Shown here: in pieces, positions 36,413-45,416 of the stretch
Numbering within the stretch: position 1 is the first letter of the stretch
How the letters are laid out: each line of letters starts with the position of its first letter
Position numbers and translations under genes: made by a program
Notes under the pieces: generated by a model
What the model was told of the DNA's origin: nothing
Database searches by the model: none
Seen by the model: the letters and a program-made list of their open reading frames with translations, nothing else
Origin: Chamaesiphon minutus PCC 6605
Lineage (GTDB): Bacteria; Cyanobacteriota; Cyanobacteriia; Cyanobacteriales; Chamaesiphonaceae
Assembly: GCF_000317145.1 (NCBI RefSeq)
Contig: NC_019697.1
Location: forward strand, 3,010,385 to 3,074,384
Length of the DNA stretch: 64,000 nucleotides
Direction of reading: 5' to 3'

Positions 36413-37048
36413 TCAACGAATTTGAGATAACACATATCGCAATCTGTCATAATCATCCTTAAGAATGAGGCTGACAGTGCGTCCGGCTGTGACTAACCAC
36501 GATCGATCTCGCGCTCGTAATTGATGGATTTCCCGAATGGTGGCGGCGGTGAGAGCTTCGACTGGCGCGCCTTGTACCTGTAATAATGTCCTTAGAAATT
36601 CTAACTGTTCGCTGAAGCGAATAATCTCTTCTTTATCGCATTGATACACCCCCTGGTGGATTTGAGGCGGGCGGGGCGGCAAGTATTGATACATTTGCCC
36701 GTTATCGTCCTCAAAGCCGATAATCGCGGCTTTAAATTCGGTTTTGAGCATGGCAAAAATCTGGGGTTGTTCTTCTCTGAGTTCGTCTAGAGACATTCCC
36801 AACGCACGGGCGCGATGTACCGAATCGATCGGGGCAGTGGTAGCATGATAAACCACCGCCAAGATTTGATTGCCTGTTTCTTCATCTGCTGCTTTGACAA
36901 TACTGCCAAAAGTGGGCATGATTGCGAGTTTGAGATCTTCTGGTTCTAGACATTGAGCCAAAAATTCGCAGGTAGATGTCTCGATTACCTCAGCAATGTG
37001 CTGGGGATTTTTGGTACCGATACTGAATTGGGGAAGGGGTAGACGCAT
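36413..37048 (-). CDS. Conserved hypothetical protein, possible HAS-barrel protein
   Basis: A 211-residue soluble protein. The first about 100 residues (SIVKAADEETGNQILAVVYHATTAPID) look like the small beta-barrel (HAS-barrel) found in HerA-type and some cyanobacterial proteins; the second half is helical, with IHQLRARDRSWLVTAGRTVSLILKDDYDRLRY. The assignment is tentative. The coding-strand sequence before the ATG is a CCCAGTCT array. Confidence 0.6.
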   Translation of the reverse strand: MRLPLPQFSIGTKNPQHIAEVIETSTCEFLAQCLEPEDLKLAIMPTFGSIVKAADEETGNQILAVVYHATTAPIDSVHRARALGMSLDELREEQPQIFAMLKTEFKAAIIGFEDDNGQMYQYLPPRPPQIHQGVYQCDKEEIIRFSEQLEFLRTLLQVQGAPVEALTAATIREIHQLRARDRSWLVTAGRTVSLILKDDYDRLRYVLSQIR

Positions 37049-37083
37049 TGCAGGGGTGGGGAGACTGGGAGACTGGGAGACTG
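37049..37083. repeat. GAGACTGG octamer array before the HAS-like gene
   Basis: GGGGAGACTGGGAGACTGGG and one more GAGACTGGG unit. It is the same octamer as 36307-36350 and again C-rich on the coding strand, directly before a start codon. Confidence 0.8.
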
Positions 37084-37104
37084 GGCGATGCTAATGTTAA
37101 ACAA

Positions 37105-37800
37105 TTATAAATTTGTTGGGTCGATGCCTAATTCCTGTAGTTTTGCGGCTAGTATGGCAGCGCGTTGTTCGGCAGTATTGGCACGTTGTTCGGCAGTATT
37201 AGCACGTTGTTCGGCTGCTTGACGAAGCAGATCTAGCTCGACAAAACTTAAAAATGGTTGACCGTCAGGGCGATAAATTTGGAGGGTATCGGGTTCGAGA
37301 CTAAACCGAATTCCTAATTGCGGACTCACCCAACTCTGTGGTTCCTCTATCGATTCTAACCTGCCATCAGTCCTCATCCAGCCCGCAAAGTCAGTTCGGT
37401 CGGGGTCGTAGATATAATATTCGGTGACGCCGTATCGATCGTAAAAACTTAACTTTCGCTGCATTTCTGCCAGTCGATTTCCTGGCGATAAAATCTCGAA
37501 GACTACTTGTGGTGGAACCCCCGCTTCTTTCCATTGCTGGTAAGAACCTCTATCTCCTTTCGGTCTGCCGCTCGCGACCATGATGTCGGGTGCTTGGCGA
37601 ATGGTATTATTACCTTCGACTGGATACCACAATAAATCTCCCGCGACGAATACATCGGGATTTTCGGCATATAGGAGTTCGAGATTTTCCTTGATGGTGA
37701 CAATCCACCGAAATTGCTTGGTATTGTCAGACATTGGATTGCCGTCGCAGTCGGGATAGATAATCTCGGTAGTAGTTGAATTAAGGATGGGTGCGACCAT
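37105..37800 (-). CDS. Uma2 family (DUF820) restriction-endonuclease-fold protein
   Basis: A 231-residue member of the Uma2/DUF820 family, greatly expanded in cyanobacteria. Core residues include the PDIMVASGRPKGDRGSYQQW stretch, VFEILSPGNRLAEMQRKLSFY and GVTEYYIYDPD, giving the D...E-x-K nuclease-like site (K in MQRKLSFY). Function is unproven. The C-terminus has AEQRANT twice and then AEQRAAILAAKL, a 21-bp tandem duplication that extends a coiled coil. Confidence 0.88.
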   Translation of the reverse strand: MVAPILNSTTTEIIYPDCDGNPMSDNTKQFRWIVTIKENLELLYAENPDVFVAGDLLWYPVEGNNTIRQAPDIMVASGRPKGDRGSYQQWKEAGVPPQVVFEILSPGNRLAEMQRKLSFYDRYGVTEYYIYDPDRTDFAGWMRTDGRLESIEEPQSWVSPQLGIRFSLEPDTLQIYRPDGQPFLSFVELDLLRQAAEQRANTAEQRANTAEQRAAILAAKLQELGIDPTNL

Positions 37801-37839
37801 ATTATGTTAGCTCGCTCGGTACTACTCTAGATTGTAACT

Positions 37840-38640
37840 ATGGATAATCGAGTGTTAAATTGGGATCGCGATCGATCGACTGATATATCGACAACTTGGC
37901 GACTTATTCCACCGATTCTCCCTGGGAGAGGCTACGCCAACGATGCTACCGGAGCGATGCAAATGGCGATCGATCGGTGGTTGATACACCAACATATTCT
38001 AGGCCAAATTCCACCGACATTACGCTTTTATACCTGGTCGCAGCCGACGATTTCACTAGGATATCACCAACGACACTATCCAGAGCATTGGGCCTCTCTA
38101 GTATGGCACGAACGACCGATCGAAATCGTCAAACGTCCCACAGGCGGACGTGCCGTGTTACATCAAGGCGATCTGACTTACGCCTTCATCGGTTCGGGAT
38201 TTACAGGTAAAAGAGTAGAAATATATCAGCAAATTTGTCAGTTTCTTATCGACGGTTGGCGATCGCTCGGCATCGATCTACAATATGGTATGGCAGGAAA
38301 AGGTTATATTCACAATCCCAATTGTTTCGGTACGTCTACCAGTGCGGATCTAGTTTGTGCAGATGGTTATAAACTCATCGGTAGTGCCCAACTGATAAAA
38401 TCTGGTGCAATTCTTCAACATGGTTCGATGCGACTCGCTCCCGATTTAGAGTTATTTGAAAAAGTGTTTGGCGAATCTATATCTGCGCCACCTGCATCGA
38501 TTTCCCAATTAAATACTCAAACGATTATTAATGCTCTGACTATTGCTGCTCGAAGCAATTTTCAGATGGATTTTGATGTCCGAGAACTGTCCGATCGAGA
38601 ATTGTCGGAAATTTATAGTCAAGAGCTAGCTCTAGATTGA
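37840..38640 (+). CDS. Lipoate-protein ligase A family protein
   Basis: A 266-residue member of the biotin/lipoate ligase family, which attaches lipoate or octanoate to dehydrogenase subunits. RPTGGRAVLHQGDLTYA carries the nucleotide/lipoate loop, and YKLIGSAQLIKSGAILQHGS holds the conserved lysine region. Residues about 27-37 (LPGRGYANDA) are encoded by a copy of a palindromic element also found in gatC, and seem to be an insertion before GAMQMAIDRWL. Confidence 0.87.
   Translation: MDNRVLNWDRDRSTDISTTWRLIPPILPGRGYANDATGAMQMAIDRWLIHQHILGQIPPTLRFYTWSQPTISLGYHQRHYPEHWASLVWHERPIEIVKRPTGGRAVLHQGDLTYAFIGSGFTGKRVEIYQQICQFLIDGWRSLGIDLQYGMAGKGYIHNPNCFGTSTSADLVCADGYKLIGSAQLIKSGAILQHGSMRLAPDLELFEKVFGESISAPPASISQLNTQTIINALTIAARSNFQMDFDVRELSDRELSEIYSQELALD
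37915..37945. repeat. Palindromic coding element inside lipoate ligase gene
   Basis: ATTCTCCCTGGGAGAGGCT then ACGCCAACGATG. Near-identical units lie in gatC (59972-60001, reverse strand) and the YugP-like gene (52252-52280, reverse strand). TCTCCCTGGGAGA is an internal palindrome. Confidence 0.8.
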
Positions 38641-38675
38641 CTGCGCTTTGACGCGATCGCTCCAATCCGAAAATC

Positions 38676-38810
38676 CTATTTGACTATAGTTTTTGGAGTA
38701 GATTTATTGAAATCTTTAACTGGTGTAGGTATAAAAAATCCAATTCCACCAACTGCGAAACCAATTAGCACGATCGCTACACCTGCAAAGATTATAAATT
38801 TAGTCATCAT
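38676..38810 (-). CDS. Small single-span membrane protein, 44 residues
   Basis: From ATG at 38810 (a second ATG follows at once): MMTKFIIFAGVAIVLIGFAV, then GGIGFFIPTPVKDFNKSTPK and TIVK. One hydrophobic helix covers about residues 4-27, with a polar C-terminal tail. AAAAGGATCGA before the ATG gives a good AAGGA ribosome binding site, which supports a real gene. Function unknown; it resembles DUF2905-like small membrane proteins in general form. Confidence 0.7.
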   Translation of the reverse strand: MMTKFIIFAGVAIVLIGFAVGGIGFFIPTPVKDFNKSTPKTIVK

Positions 38811-38892
38811 TCGATCCTTTTAGATCCATACTAATCATATAGTGGAGTTTGCGCAATTTGTCAAATTCCCAGTCAAGCCAAAACATTAGAAA

Positions 38893-39588
38893 ATGACTAT
38901 CGATCGCAAGTGGAGATCCAAGAAAAAAAGAGCGTTAGAAGTATTGCTCAGACTGAAACGATTGTATCCAAATGCCACTTGTAGCTTAGATTATATAACT
39001 CCGGTTCAGCTTTTGGTTGCGACGATTCTCTCGGCTCAGTGTACAGACGAGCGAGTGAATAAAGTTACTCCAGCATTATTTGCCAGATTTCCCGATGCTC
39101 GATCGATGGCGTATGCAGATATTCTCGAAATTGAAGAATTAGTCCGATCGACTGGATTTTATCATAACAAAGCTAAAAATATTCAGGGTGCTTGTCGTAA
39201 GATCGTTGAGGAATTCGACGGAGAAGTGCCGCAATTGATGGAGCATTTATTGACATTACCAGGTGTCGCTCGCAAAACTGCTAATGTGGTTTCTGCTCAT
39301 GCTTTTGGGAATATTCAAGGCGTTACTGTCGATACCCATGTCAAACGATTGACTAATTTGCTGGGACTGACTAGCCATCAAGATCCAATTAAAATCGAGC
39401 AGGATTTAATGAAGCTGATTCCTAAAGTTGATTGGGAAAATTTTTCAATTATGACTATTTTTCACGGTCGGGCTATTTGCAATGCGAGAAAACCCAATTG
39501 TCTTGAATGTGAGTTAGCCGAACTTTGTCCGTCAGCAAATCGAGTAATTAAGACTAAAACACGTTCTAATATCAATGTGGATCTGTGA
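38893..39588 (+). CDS. nth: Endonuclease III
   Basis: A 231-residue base-excision repair glycosylase/AP lyase for oxidised pyrimidines. The helix-hairpin-helix LPGVARKTANVV has the catalytic lysine, with the aspartate in VDTHVKRLTN. The [4Fe-4S] cluster cysteines are in CNARKPNCLECELAELCP (C-x6-C-x2-C-x5-C). Complete and of normal length. Confidence 0.96.
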   Translation: MTIDRKWRSKKKRALEVLLRLKRLYPNATCSLDYITPVQLLVATILSAQCTDERVNKVTPALFARFPDARSMAYADILEIEELVRSTGFYHNKAKNIQGACRKIVEEFDGEVPQLMEHLLTLPGVARKTANVVSAHAFGNIQGVTVDTHVKRLTNLLGLTSHQDPIKIEQDLMKLIPKVDWENFSIMTIFHGRAICNARKPNCLECELAELCPSANRVIKTKTRSNINVDL

Positions 39589-39610
39589 GCACTGCTTTTC
39601 GTTTAAGAAC

Positions 39611-39670
39611 CGCTAGCGACTGAAGTCACCGCTAGTGATGATGCAAAGTCCGCGTAGGCGGACTGACTAA
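39611..39670. repeat. Dispersed GCGACTGAAGTC element, copy 1
   Basis: CTAGCGACTGAAGTCACCGC, then TAGTGATGATGCAAAGTCCG and CGTAGGCGGACT. The second copy is at 61511-61584. It contains the small palindromes GACTGAAGTC and AGTCCGC/GCGGACT. Confidence 0.75.
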
Positions 39671-39699
39671 TTTTTAGATTAACCGAGATAGTATTGGAT

Positions 39700-39770
39700 C
39701 TGTAGGGGCGGATTTAAGCTAGTTGATATCAATGTGACTAGTCGATCTCAAACAAACCCGCCCTTCCCAT
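39700..39770. repeat. Dispersed inverted-repeat element, copy 2
   Basis: CTGTAGGGGCGGATTTAAGC at the left end and CAAACAAACCCGCCCTTCCC at the right. It is the partner of 45-112, with about the same spacing and internal TGATAT and TCGATCTC words. Confidence 0.7.
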
Positions 39771-39901
39771 TAGCAGATTTCAATAGGGTTCTTAAGGGGA
39801 GGCTGGAAAAAGTAAATATCTGTAGCAGTAATTTAGTTAGCTAGTAAAATATTTACTAAAATATACGATTGTATATTGTTTTTTACTTTCTAGATAAGAA
39901 G

Positions 39902-41473
39902 TTAAGCTTTAATTTTTAAATCCTTTAAAATTGCTAATGCCGCGATCGATCCTGTGGCGCAACCACCCTCCATATAACCTTGAGCTTCGATCGAGCAATG
40001 TTCGCCGACAAAGAATAGATTGCCGACTCTTTCGCCTTCCGCACCAGCAAACTTCGTCCATTGTCCGACTAAGTAACAGGAGTAAGATCCTTTAGCATCA
40101 GGATTATCGACCCAGTTGGTAATTAGCGATGTATTGGCAGCTAAATTTTTGACTCCAGGAAAAATTCGATCGAATTGTGTTATTAATTGACTATTGGTAG
40201 CAATGGGTTTGGAACGACTGAGTTGTACGCCCAAGTTGCCACCGCTAAAGCTGGTAATCAGTCCTGCTTGAGTATCTGTATATCTACTTACTTCCCAAGT
40301 TTCTCTAGTGTCTAGATCGCTAAAAGATTGACCGTTAGATTTATACTTAGTCCGCCATAATTTATCGCTATAACTCGTAATTACTTTAGTATTCGTCCCA
40401 TAGCCTATTTCTTTTATTGCAGTTCGTTTAGCTGCTGGCAACTTGACGCCAATATCGATTTGTCTGAGGATGTTAAATGGTAATGCGAGAATGACGCGAT
40501 CGAATACATATTCTTTGCTAGTGTCGCCTGCTCGTAAGCTGACGCGATAGCGATTATTAGGCGTAGAACGAATCGATTCTAGACGAGTGTTTTTCTCGAT
40601 GCGATCGTTAAATTTAGCAGCTAGTCGATCGACGATCTGTTGGTTGCCGCCTCGAACGTGATATCGCTGGTCGCTACTGCCAAATATTTCAATTTTATTC
40701 GTGTCTTTGCCAATTAATAATAATAAGTTAATGGCTGATTGACGATCGACATCTAATCCGTATTCATTAGTATAGGCTATCTCGATAAATTGACGCAAAA
40801 TCGGATCGCGACAATAACGAGCGAGATAATCTGTAATAGAGAGTCGATCGAGTTGACGAGCGCGTAGATTTTTAGACTTATAATTTACTTCACCGATTGC
40901 TTTAACATCGCGATCGATTTGTTTGGCTAGCGGGATAAATGCTTTAATTAATTCACTTTCTTTAACAATTCGATTATCGAAGAACCAGGTATCTGTAGTT
41001 AAACCGCGATCGCTAGTTACTAAATCGGCTGTGACTAAACCTAATTCCTTGGCTAATTTCCGAATGTATTGATGTCCAGAATCGATAAATTCACCACCTA
41101 ATTCTACCGTCGTTGGTGTGCCTAGTGCCTTGGCTCGACTGAGAATTCTCCCCCCGACGCGATTGCTGGCTTCGACAACTCGGATTGGTACGCCAGATCG
41201 ATCGAGATAATAAGCTGCCGTCAATCCGGCAATTCCTGCACCGACAATCAATACAGGTGGCGTGGCTGCATCGACTTGGCGATCGAATTGATGCTCCAAT
41301 ACCACCGCAGATACGGCACTAGCTGCCGCCAGAGAGCCTTGTAATAGTCGGCGACGACTGATTTGCCTTTCCCAGATTTCTAAGGCTGTTGCTGGCGAAA
41401 TCCGCTCGCGAGCGGCAAATCTGGCGATTTGATAGCCACGTCGTAACATCTGAATTAAAGGAGTTTTAGCCAT
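39902..41473 (-). CDS. Tat-exported flavin amine oxidase
   Basis: A 523-residue FAD-dependent monoamine-oxidase family protein. A twin-arginine signal SRRRLLQG (39-46) precedes a hydrophobic stretch, so it is exported folded with its FAD. The dinucleotide fold VLIVGAGIAGLTAAYYLDRSG (GxGxxG at 78-83) ends in VVEAS with E101, and RVGGRI follows. The C-terminal FAD contact is FVGEHCSIEAQGYMEGGCATG. The substrate could be an amine or L-amino acid. ATG at 41473 was chosen because the frame upstream lacks protein-like composition. Confidence 0.9.
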   Translation of the reverse strand: MAKTPLIQMLRRGYQIARFAARERISPATALEIWERQISRRRLLQGSLAAASAVSAVVLEHQFDRQVDAATPPVLIVGAGIAGLTAAYYLDRSGVPIRVVEASNRVGGRILSRAKALGTPTTVELGGEFIDSGHQYIRKLAKELGLVTADLVTSDRGLTTDTWFFDNRIVKESELIKAFIPLAKQIDRDVKAIGEVNYKSKNLRARQLDRLSITDYLARYCRDPILRQFIEIAYTNEYGLDVDRQSAINLLLLIGKDTNKIEIFGSSDQRYHVRGGNQQIVDRLAAKFNDRIEKNTRLESIRSTPNNRYRVSLRAGDTSKEYVFDRVILALPFNILRQIDIGVKLPAAKRTAIKEIGYGTNTKVITSYSDKLWRTKYKSNGQSFSDLDTRETWEVSRYTDTQAGLITSFSGGNLGVQLSRSKPIATNSQLITQFDRIFPGVKNLAANTSLITNWVDNPDAKGSYSCYLVGQWTKFAGAEGERVGNLFFVGEHCSIEAQGYMEGGCATGSIAALAILKDLKIKA

Positions 41474-41631
41474 AAAGTCGCAGTTTGACAACGATATCTC
41501 GATCGATAATGTATTTCTGCTGTATTTTATATGACTGAATGGCTCCATGCTTATGCAAAAATAGACTCTGGCGAATGCATTTATCGCAAGGCAATGTAAA
41601 AACTGTAACAAGAACTACCAATACATGTCTA

Positions 41632-41673
41632 GCATTACCGTAACTTAAATGTGCATTACCATAACTTAAATGT
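41632..41673. repeat. 21-bp tandem direct repeat
   Basis: GCATTACCGTAACTTAAATG plus T, then GCATTACCATAACTTAAATG plus T: 20 of 21 identical, back to back. It is 160 bases upstream of the amine oxidase start, where a duplicated regulatory site could lie. Confidence 0.85.
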
Positions 41674-42057
41674 GCTGAAATCGATCGCCAGTTGACACTA
41701 ATGACTGAATCGATATTTTCAGTTGTTGTCTTCGTGGCTATAGCCCGATCTAAAGGGATTACTTTCTTTTAGAAATGAGTATCGAACCTTGCGTCTCACT
41801 TGGGTTGCTTTTTTTCTCGCCTTCATGTGCTGGTTCAACTTTGCCCCGTTTACTTCGGTCATCGGCAATGAATTGCATTTTAATGAAGCGCAAGTAAAGA
41901 ATTAGGGTAATCGTTCGACCTAAATTAGTCGGATCGTAATAAGGCTGGGTAGATCGATAATTATCTATCCAGCCTTGCGATATTTTTAGTATTCTCAAAC
42001 ACAGAATATTGCAGGTAGAATCGGTACTTTGCAGATCTATACCCAAAATTCGCACAA

Positions 42058-42100
42058 CCCCTATTCCCTATCCCCTATCCCCTACCCTCGACCCTCGATC
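42058..42100. repeat. CCCTATC heptad array before narB
   Basis: CCCCTATTCCCTATCCCCTA continuing as TCCCCTACCCTCGACCCTCGATC and then ATG. C-rich, on the coding strand, touching the start codon, without a Shine-Dalgarno. Confidence 0.8.
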
Positions 42101-44305
42101 ATGAGTGACACAACCAAAACACTTTGCCCCTACTGCGGTGTCGGCTGTGGGTTAGAAGCTTCTCCTCCCGCCCAACCAGGGAAATCCATCAATCGGGATA
42201 GTATCGGTACCCCGATCTGGAAAGTCATGGGCGATAAAGCGCACCCTTCCAGTCAGGGCATGGTCTGTGTCAAAGGGGCGACGATTAGCGAATCGTTGTA
42301 TAAAGATCGGTTGATGTATCCGATGGTACGAGATAATCTCGACCAACCTTTCAAACGGGCAACGTGGGAAGAAGCCTATACGCGAATTGTCGATCGGATT
42401 GAAACAGTCTTAGATACCCACGGTGCCGAAGGCATCTGCATGTATGGTTCGGGACAATTTCAGACTGAAGATTACTACGCCGCCCAAAAATTGCTCAAAG
42501 GTTGCTTGGGTACGAATAATTTTGACGCCAACTCCAGACTCTGTATGTCTTCGGCGGTATCTGGGTACATCCAGAGTTTTGGCGCAGATGGGCCGCCATG
42601 CTGTTATGATGACATCGAAAAAACCGACTTTGCTTTTCTGATCGGCACTAATACCGCCGAATGTCACCCGATTATTTTCAACCGTCTGCGGAAACATCAC
42701 AAAAAACACGATCGTGTCAAAATGGTCGTCGTCGATCCGCGTCGCACGGCAACCGCCGAAGCCGCAGATATCCATCTGGCGATTACGCCCGGTACGGATA
42801 TCGATTTATTAAATGGGATTGCTTATCTACTCCTGCGCGCGGGGAAGATAGACCAACAATTTATTGAATCTTGCACTAGCAACTTCCCTGCCTTCACCGA
42901 AGTCGTCCAACATTATCCCCCCGAAATAGTCGCGTCGAAATGCGGTATTTCTCAAGCAGATCTGGAACAAACGGCCAAATGGTGGAGCACATCTCAAAAT
43001 ATCCTTTCTTTCTGGTCGATGGGCGTCAACCAATCTAGTGAAGGTACCGCCAAAGTCCGCCACATTATCAACCTCCATCTGATGACCGGACAGATTGGTA
43101 GACCGGGTGCGGGGCCATTTTCACTCACCGGACAACCCAACGCTATGGGCGGACGCGAAGCTGGCGGACTCGCCCACATCCTCCCCGGCTATCGCCTAGT
43201 CAAAAATCCCGCCCAACGCGCCGAAATCGAGAAACTCTGGAATCTACCCGAAGGTAGAATCGCCCCTACCAGTGGTAAAACTGCCTGGGAGATGATAACA
43301 GGTCTAGAGACAGGATCGGTAGGCTTGCTGTGGATTGCAGCTACCAATCCAGCAGTCAGTATGCCAGACTTGGAGCGGACGAAAGCGGCCTTATTACGAT
43401 CGCCGTTTACGATCCATCAGGATGCCTACTATCCCACCGAAACCGCTAAATACGCCCACGTCCTCCTCCCCGCTTCCCAGTGGAGCGAGAAGACGGGTGT
43501 AATGACCAATTCCGAGCGAACGATCACGCTCTGTCCGGCATTTAGAATGCCACCGGGCGAAGCCAAAGCCGATTGGGAAATCTTTGCCGAAGTCGGTCGC
43601 CGACTGGGCTTTAAAGAGCAATTTTGGTTCCAAACTAGTGCCGATGTCTATGCCGAATTTACCAAACTCAGCGCGGGTCGTCCTTGCGATGTCACGGGAT
43701 TAAGCCATCAATTTCTCAAAGACAATGGCCCTACCCAATGGCCGCACCCCACAGGTTGCAAAACCCAGTATGGGAAACGCCTCTACACCGACCTCCAATT
43801 CAATCATCCCGACAAACGCGCCAAATTTGCCGCCTGCCACTCCAAAGGACTCGCCGAGCCACCAGACCCCGACTATCCATTCGTGCTGACAACAGGACGT
43901 TTATACGGCCACTGGCACACGATGAGCCGTACCGGACGCATCCCCAAAATCCAACAGATGCACCCCGATCCCTTCATCGAAATCCATCCCCGCGACGCTG
44001 CCAGATTGCAGATCGAAAATGGCGAAATGGTCGAAATTCGATCGCGTCGCGGTACGGGTAGATTTCCCGCGCTAATTACTGCCGCCATCAATCGCGGGAC
44101 TGTTTTCGTGCCGATGCACTGGGGCGAACTATGGGCAAAAGACGCCGAAGCAAATCTATTTACTCACGATGCCGCCTGTCCCGATTCGTTGCAACCAGAA
44201 CTCAAAGCTTGTGCGGTGCAATTAGTACCCGTTAAATCGATCTTACCAGCATCGGCGATTCCGGTTGGGGTGCCCCAGAAAGTATCGAGCAAATTGGGAG
44301 TTTAG
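42101..44305 (+). CDS. narB: Assimilatory nitrate reductase, ferredoxin-dependent
   Basis: A 734-residue molybdopterin enzyme reducing nitrate to nitrite with electrons from ferredoxin. The N-terminal [4Fe-4S] cluster is held by C9, C12, C16 and C56 (CPYCGVGCG ... MVCVKG). MGD-binding stretches [16 protein letters not shown] (active-site cysteine for Mo in this loop) and NTAECHPI follow, and the C-terminal dinucleotide domain has [17 protein letters not shown]. In many cyanobacteria narB is in the nirA-nrt-narB operon; here it stands alone. The siroheme genes for nitrite reductase are 15 kb away. Confidence 0.95.
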   Translation: MSDTTKTLCPYCGVGCGLEASPPAQPGKSINRDSIGTPIWKVMGDKAHPSSQGMVCVKGATISESLYKDRLMYPMVRDNLDQPFKRATWEEAYTRIVDRIETVLDTHGAEGICMYGSGQFQTEDYYAAQKLLKGCLGTNNFDANSRLCMSSAVSGYIQSFGADGPPCCYDDIEKTDFAFLIGTNTAECHPIIFNRLRKHHKKHDRVKMVVVDPRRTATAEAADIHLAITPGTDIDLLNGIAYLLLRAGKIDQQFIESCTSNFPAFTEVVQHYPPEIVASKCGISQADLEQTAKWWSTSQNILSFWSMGVNQSSEGTAKVRHIINLHLMTGQIGRPGAGPFSLTGQPNAMGGREAGGLAHILPGYRLVKNPAQRAEIEKLWNLPEGRIAPTSGKTAWEMITGLETGSVGLLWIAATNPAVSMPDLERTKAALLRSPFTIHQDAYYPTETAKYAHVLLPASQWSEKTGVMTNSERTITLCPAFRMPPGEAKADWEIFAEVGRRLGFKEQFWFQTSADVYAEFTKLSAGRPCDVTGLSHQFLKDNGPTQWPHPTGCKTQYGKRLYTDLQFNHPDKRAKFAACHSKGLAEPPDPDYPFVLTTGRLYGHWHTMSRTGRIPKIQQMHPDPFIEIHPRDAARLQIENGEMVEIRSRRGTGRFPALITAAINRGTVFVPMHWGELWAKDAEANLFTHDAACPDSLQPELKACAVQLVPVKSILPASAIPVGVPQKVSSKLGV

Positions 44306-44431
44306 GATAATAGATAGTTAGGATATGTGGTAAGACACACCTTTTCTAAATCGATCGACTCGATCGTTCATCGCTAATTAGATAAGAATTAGTGACGAGC
44401 GTTAGAATAGTAGATCGAAATTTTATCGCAC

Positions 44432-45049
44432 ATGAAACTATCGCAAATCCTCTCCCAACTCTTAGTCGAATATGCCGAGCGACCTTTGCCGCTATCGATC
44501 TTGCTCGAACGCTCTGGTACTAACGGGTTTGGGACGATCGCCGGAATCTTAACAATCCCGATGCTCATTCCCCTGCCGATTCCCTTGGCAGGATTTTCGA
44601 CATTAGTGGGTAGTGGAATTATTTTAGTTGGTTGTCAGCTAGTTTTAGGCTACTCGAAACCTTATTTACCCAAGCGCATTGCGCGAATAGAACTATCACC
44701 TACTGCTTCGCAAAAATTGCTCAAAAATATCAATCGGTTGCTCCAACCTTTAGAGCGCATGTCCAAAAATAGGTTTTCTCGCTTTAGTAATAGTTGGTGG
44801 GGATACCGTATTATTGGGATGTGTTTGGCATGGGATGCCCTATTGATGTCGCTACCATTACCGATTCCCCTGACTAATCTCGTCCCGGCATACACACTAT
44901 TATTTCTCGCGATCGGCTTATTAGAGTCAGACGGATTATTTATTTTAATTGGCTATGGAATGACGATGGTGACAACTATTTTCTTTGCTAGTATTGCTGG
45001 CACAATTTGGCAATTAGCAATTCAGGCTTTCTCATATATATGGCCATAA
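44432..45049 (+). CDS. ExoD family exopolysaccharide synthesis protein
   Basis: A 205-residue membrane protein of the ExoD family: N-terminal SQILSQLLVEYAERPLPLSILLE, then several hydrophobic helices with the family's repeated PMLIPLPIPL and SLPLPIPLTNLVPAY motifs. ExoD was named from rhizobial exopolysaccharide mutants; its molecular role is not known. It is not near the polysaccharide module. Confidence 0.88.
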   Translation: MKLSQILSQLLVEYAERPLPLSILLERSGTNGFGTIAGILTIPMLIPLPIPLAGFSTLVGSGIILVGCQLVLGYSKPYLPKRIARIELSPTASQKLLKNINRLLQPLERMSKNRFSRFSNSWWGYRIIGMCLAWDALLMSLPLPIPLTNLVPAYTLLFLAIGLLESDGLFILIGYGMTMVTTIFFASIAGTIWQLAIQAFSYIWP

Positions 45050-45114
45050 TTTAATTCGATGTCGGGGTTTTCAACCTGACGGTCATTGACACGGCAGTTG
45101 CGATCGTCTCAATG

Positions 45115-45321
45115 TTACTGTCGATGGCGAATGGCCAGATTGCTGTCTGGCTTTACGTGCATTTGCTCCGTTTGCACTAACTGTTTGATTGCAACGATTT
45201 CTTGTTGGCATTCTGGGAATAAAGCAATAGTTTTGAGATCGTTAATGCCCATCTGAATGACTAATAAATTGGGTTTTAAAGGTTGAGAATAATCTGCGCT
45301 AGCATCTGAAGATTTTGGATT
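45115..45321 (-). pseudogene. Relic of an SGNH/GDSL hydrolase gene
   Basis: Open minus-strand frame: NPKSSDASADYSQPLKPNLL, then VIQMGINDLKTIALFPECQQ, then EIVAIKQLVQTEQMHVKP and a stop at 45115-45117. A TAA lies just before its first codon and there is no start for a full protein. The VIQ-GINDLKTI-LFPE pattern is that of the N (block III) region of SGNH-family esterases. Only about 68 codons survive. Confidence 0.6.
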
Positions 45322-45416
45322 TTAGGTAAGATAATATAGGCAGATCGAACGATATACTTACAACCTCGATCGTCATCATCTGCTTTCAGATAGCAATCCT
45401 ATTCAAATATATCTAA

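Larger units (their letters stand above)
39589..39901. other. Intergenic region made of two dispersed repeats
   Basis: 313 bases without a gene. They contain the GACTGAAGTC-type element (39611-39670) and the GGGGCGG inverted-repeat element (39700-39770). The remaining 130 bases before the amine oxidase stop are AT-rich. Confidence 0.6.
41612..42100. other. Gap between amine oxidase and narB
   Basis: About 490 bases. It contains a 21-bp tandem repeat (41632-41673), a doubtful minus-strand frame (41759-42055) whose last part, MQFIADDRSKRGKVEPAHEG onward, has some protein character, and a C-rich heptad array from about 42058 to the narB ATG. No convincing GTA-N8-TAC NtcA box was found. Confidence 0.45.

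Noticed and set aside
42005-42025. NtcA box upstream of narB
   Set aside because: The best candidate GTAGAATCGGTAC has a 7-base spacer instead of 8, and no matching -10 box was seen at the required distance.
41759-42055. 98-residue minus-strand frame before narB
   Set aside because: The N-terminal two thirds have no protein character and it overlaps the repeat array region. Only a short tail looks coding, so it is mentioned with the intergenic region and not called a gene.
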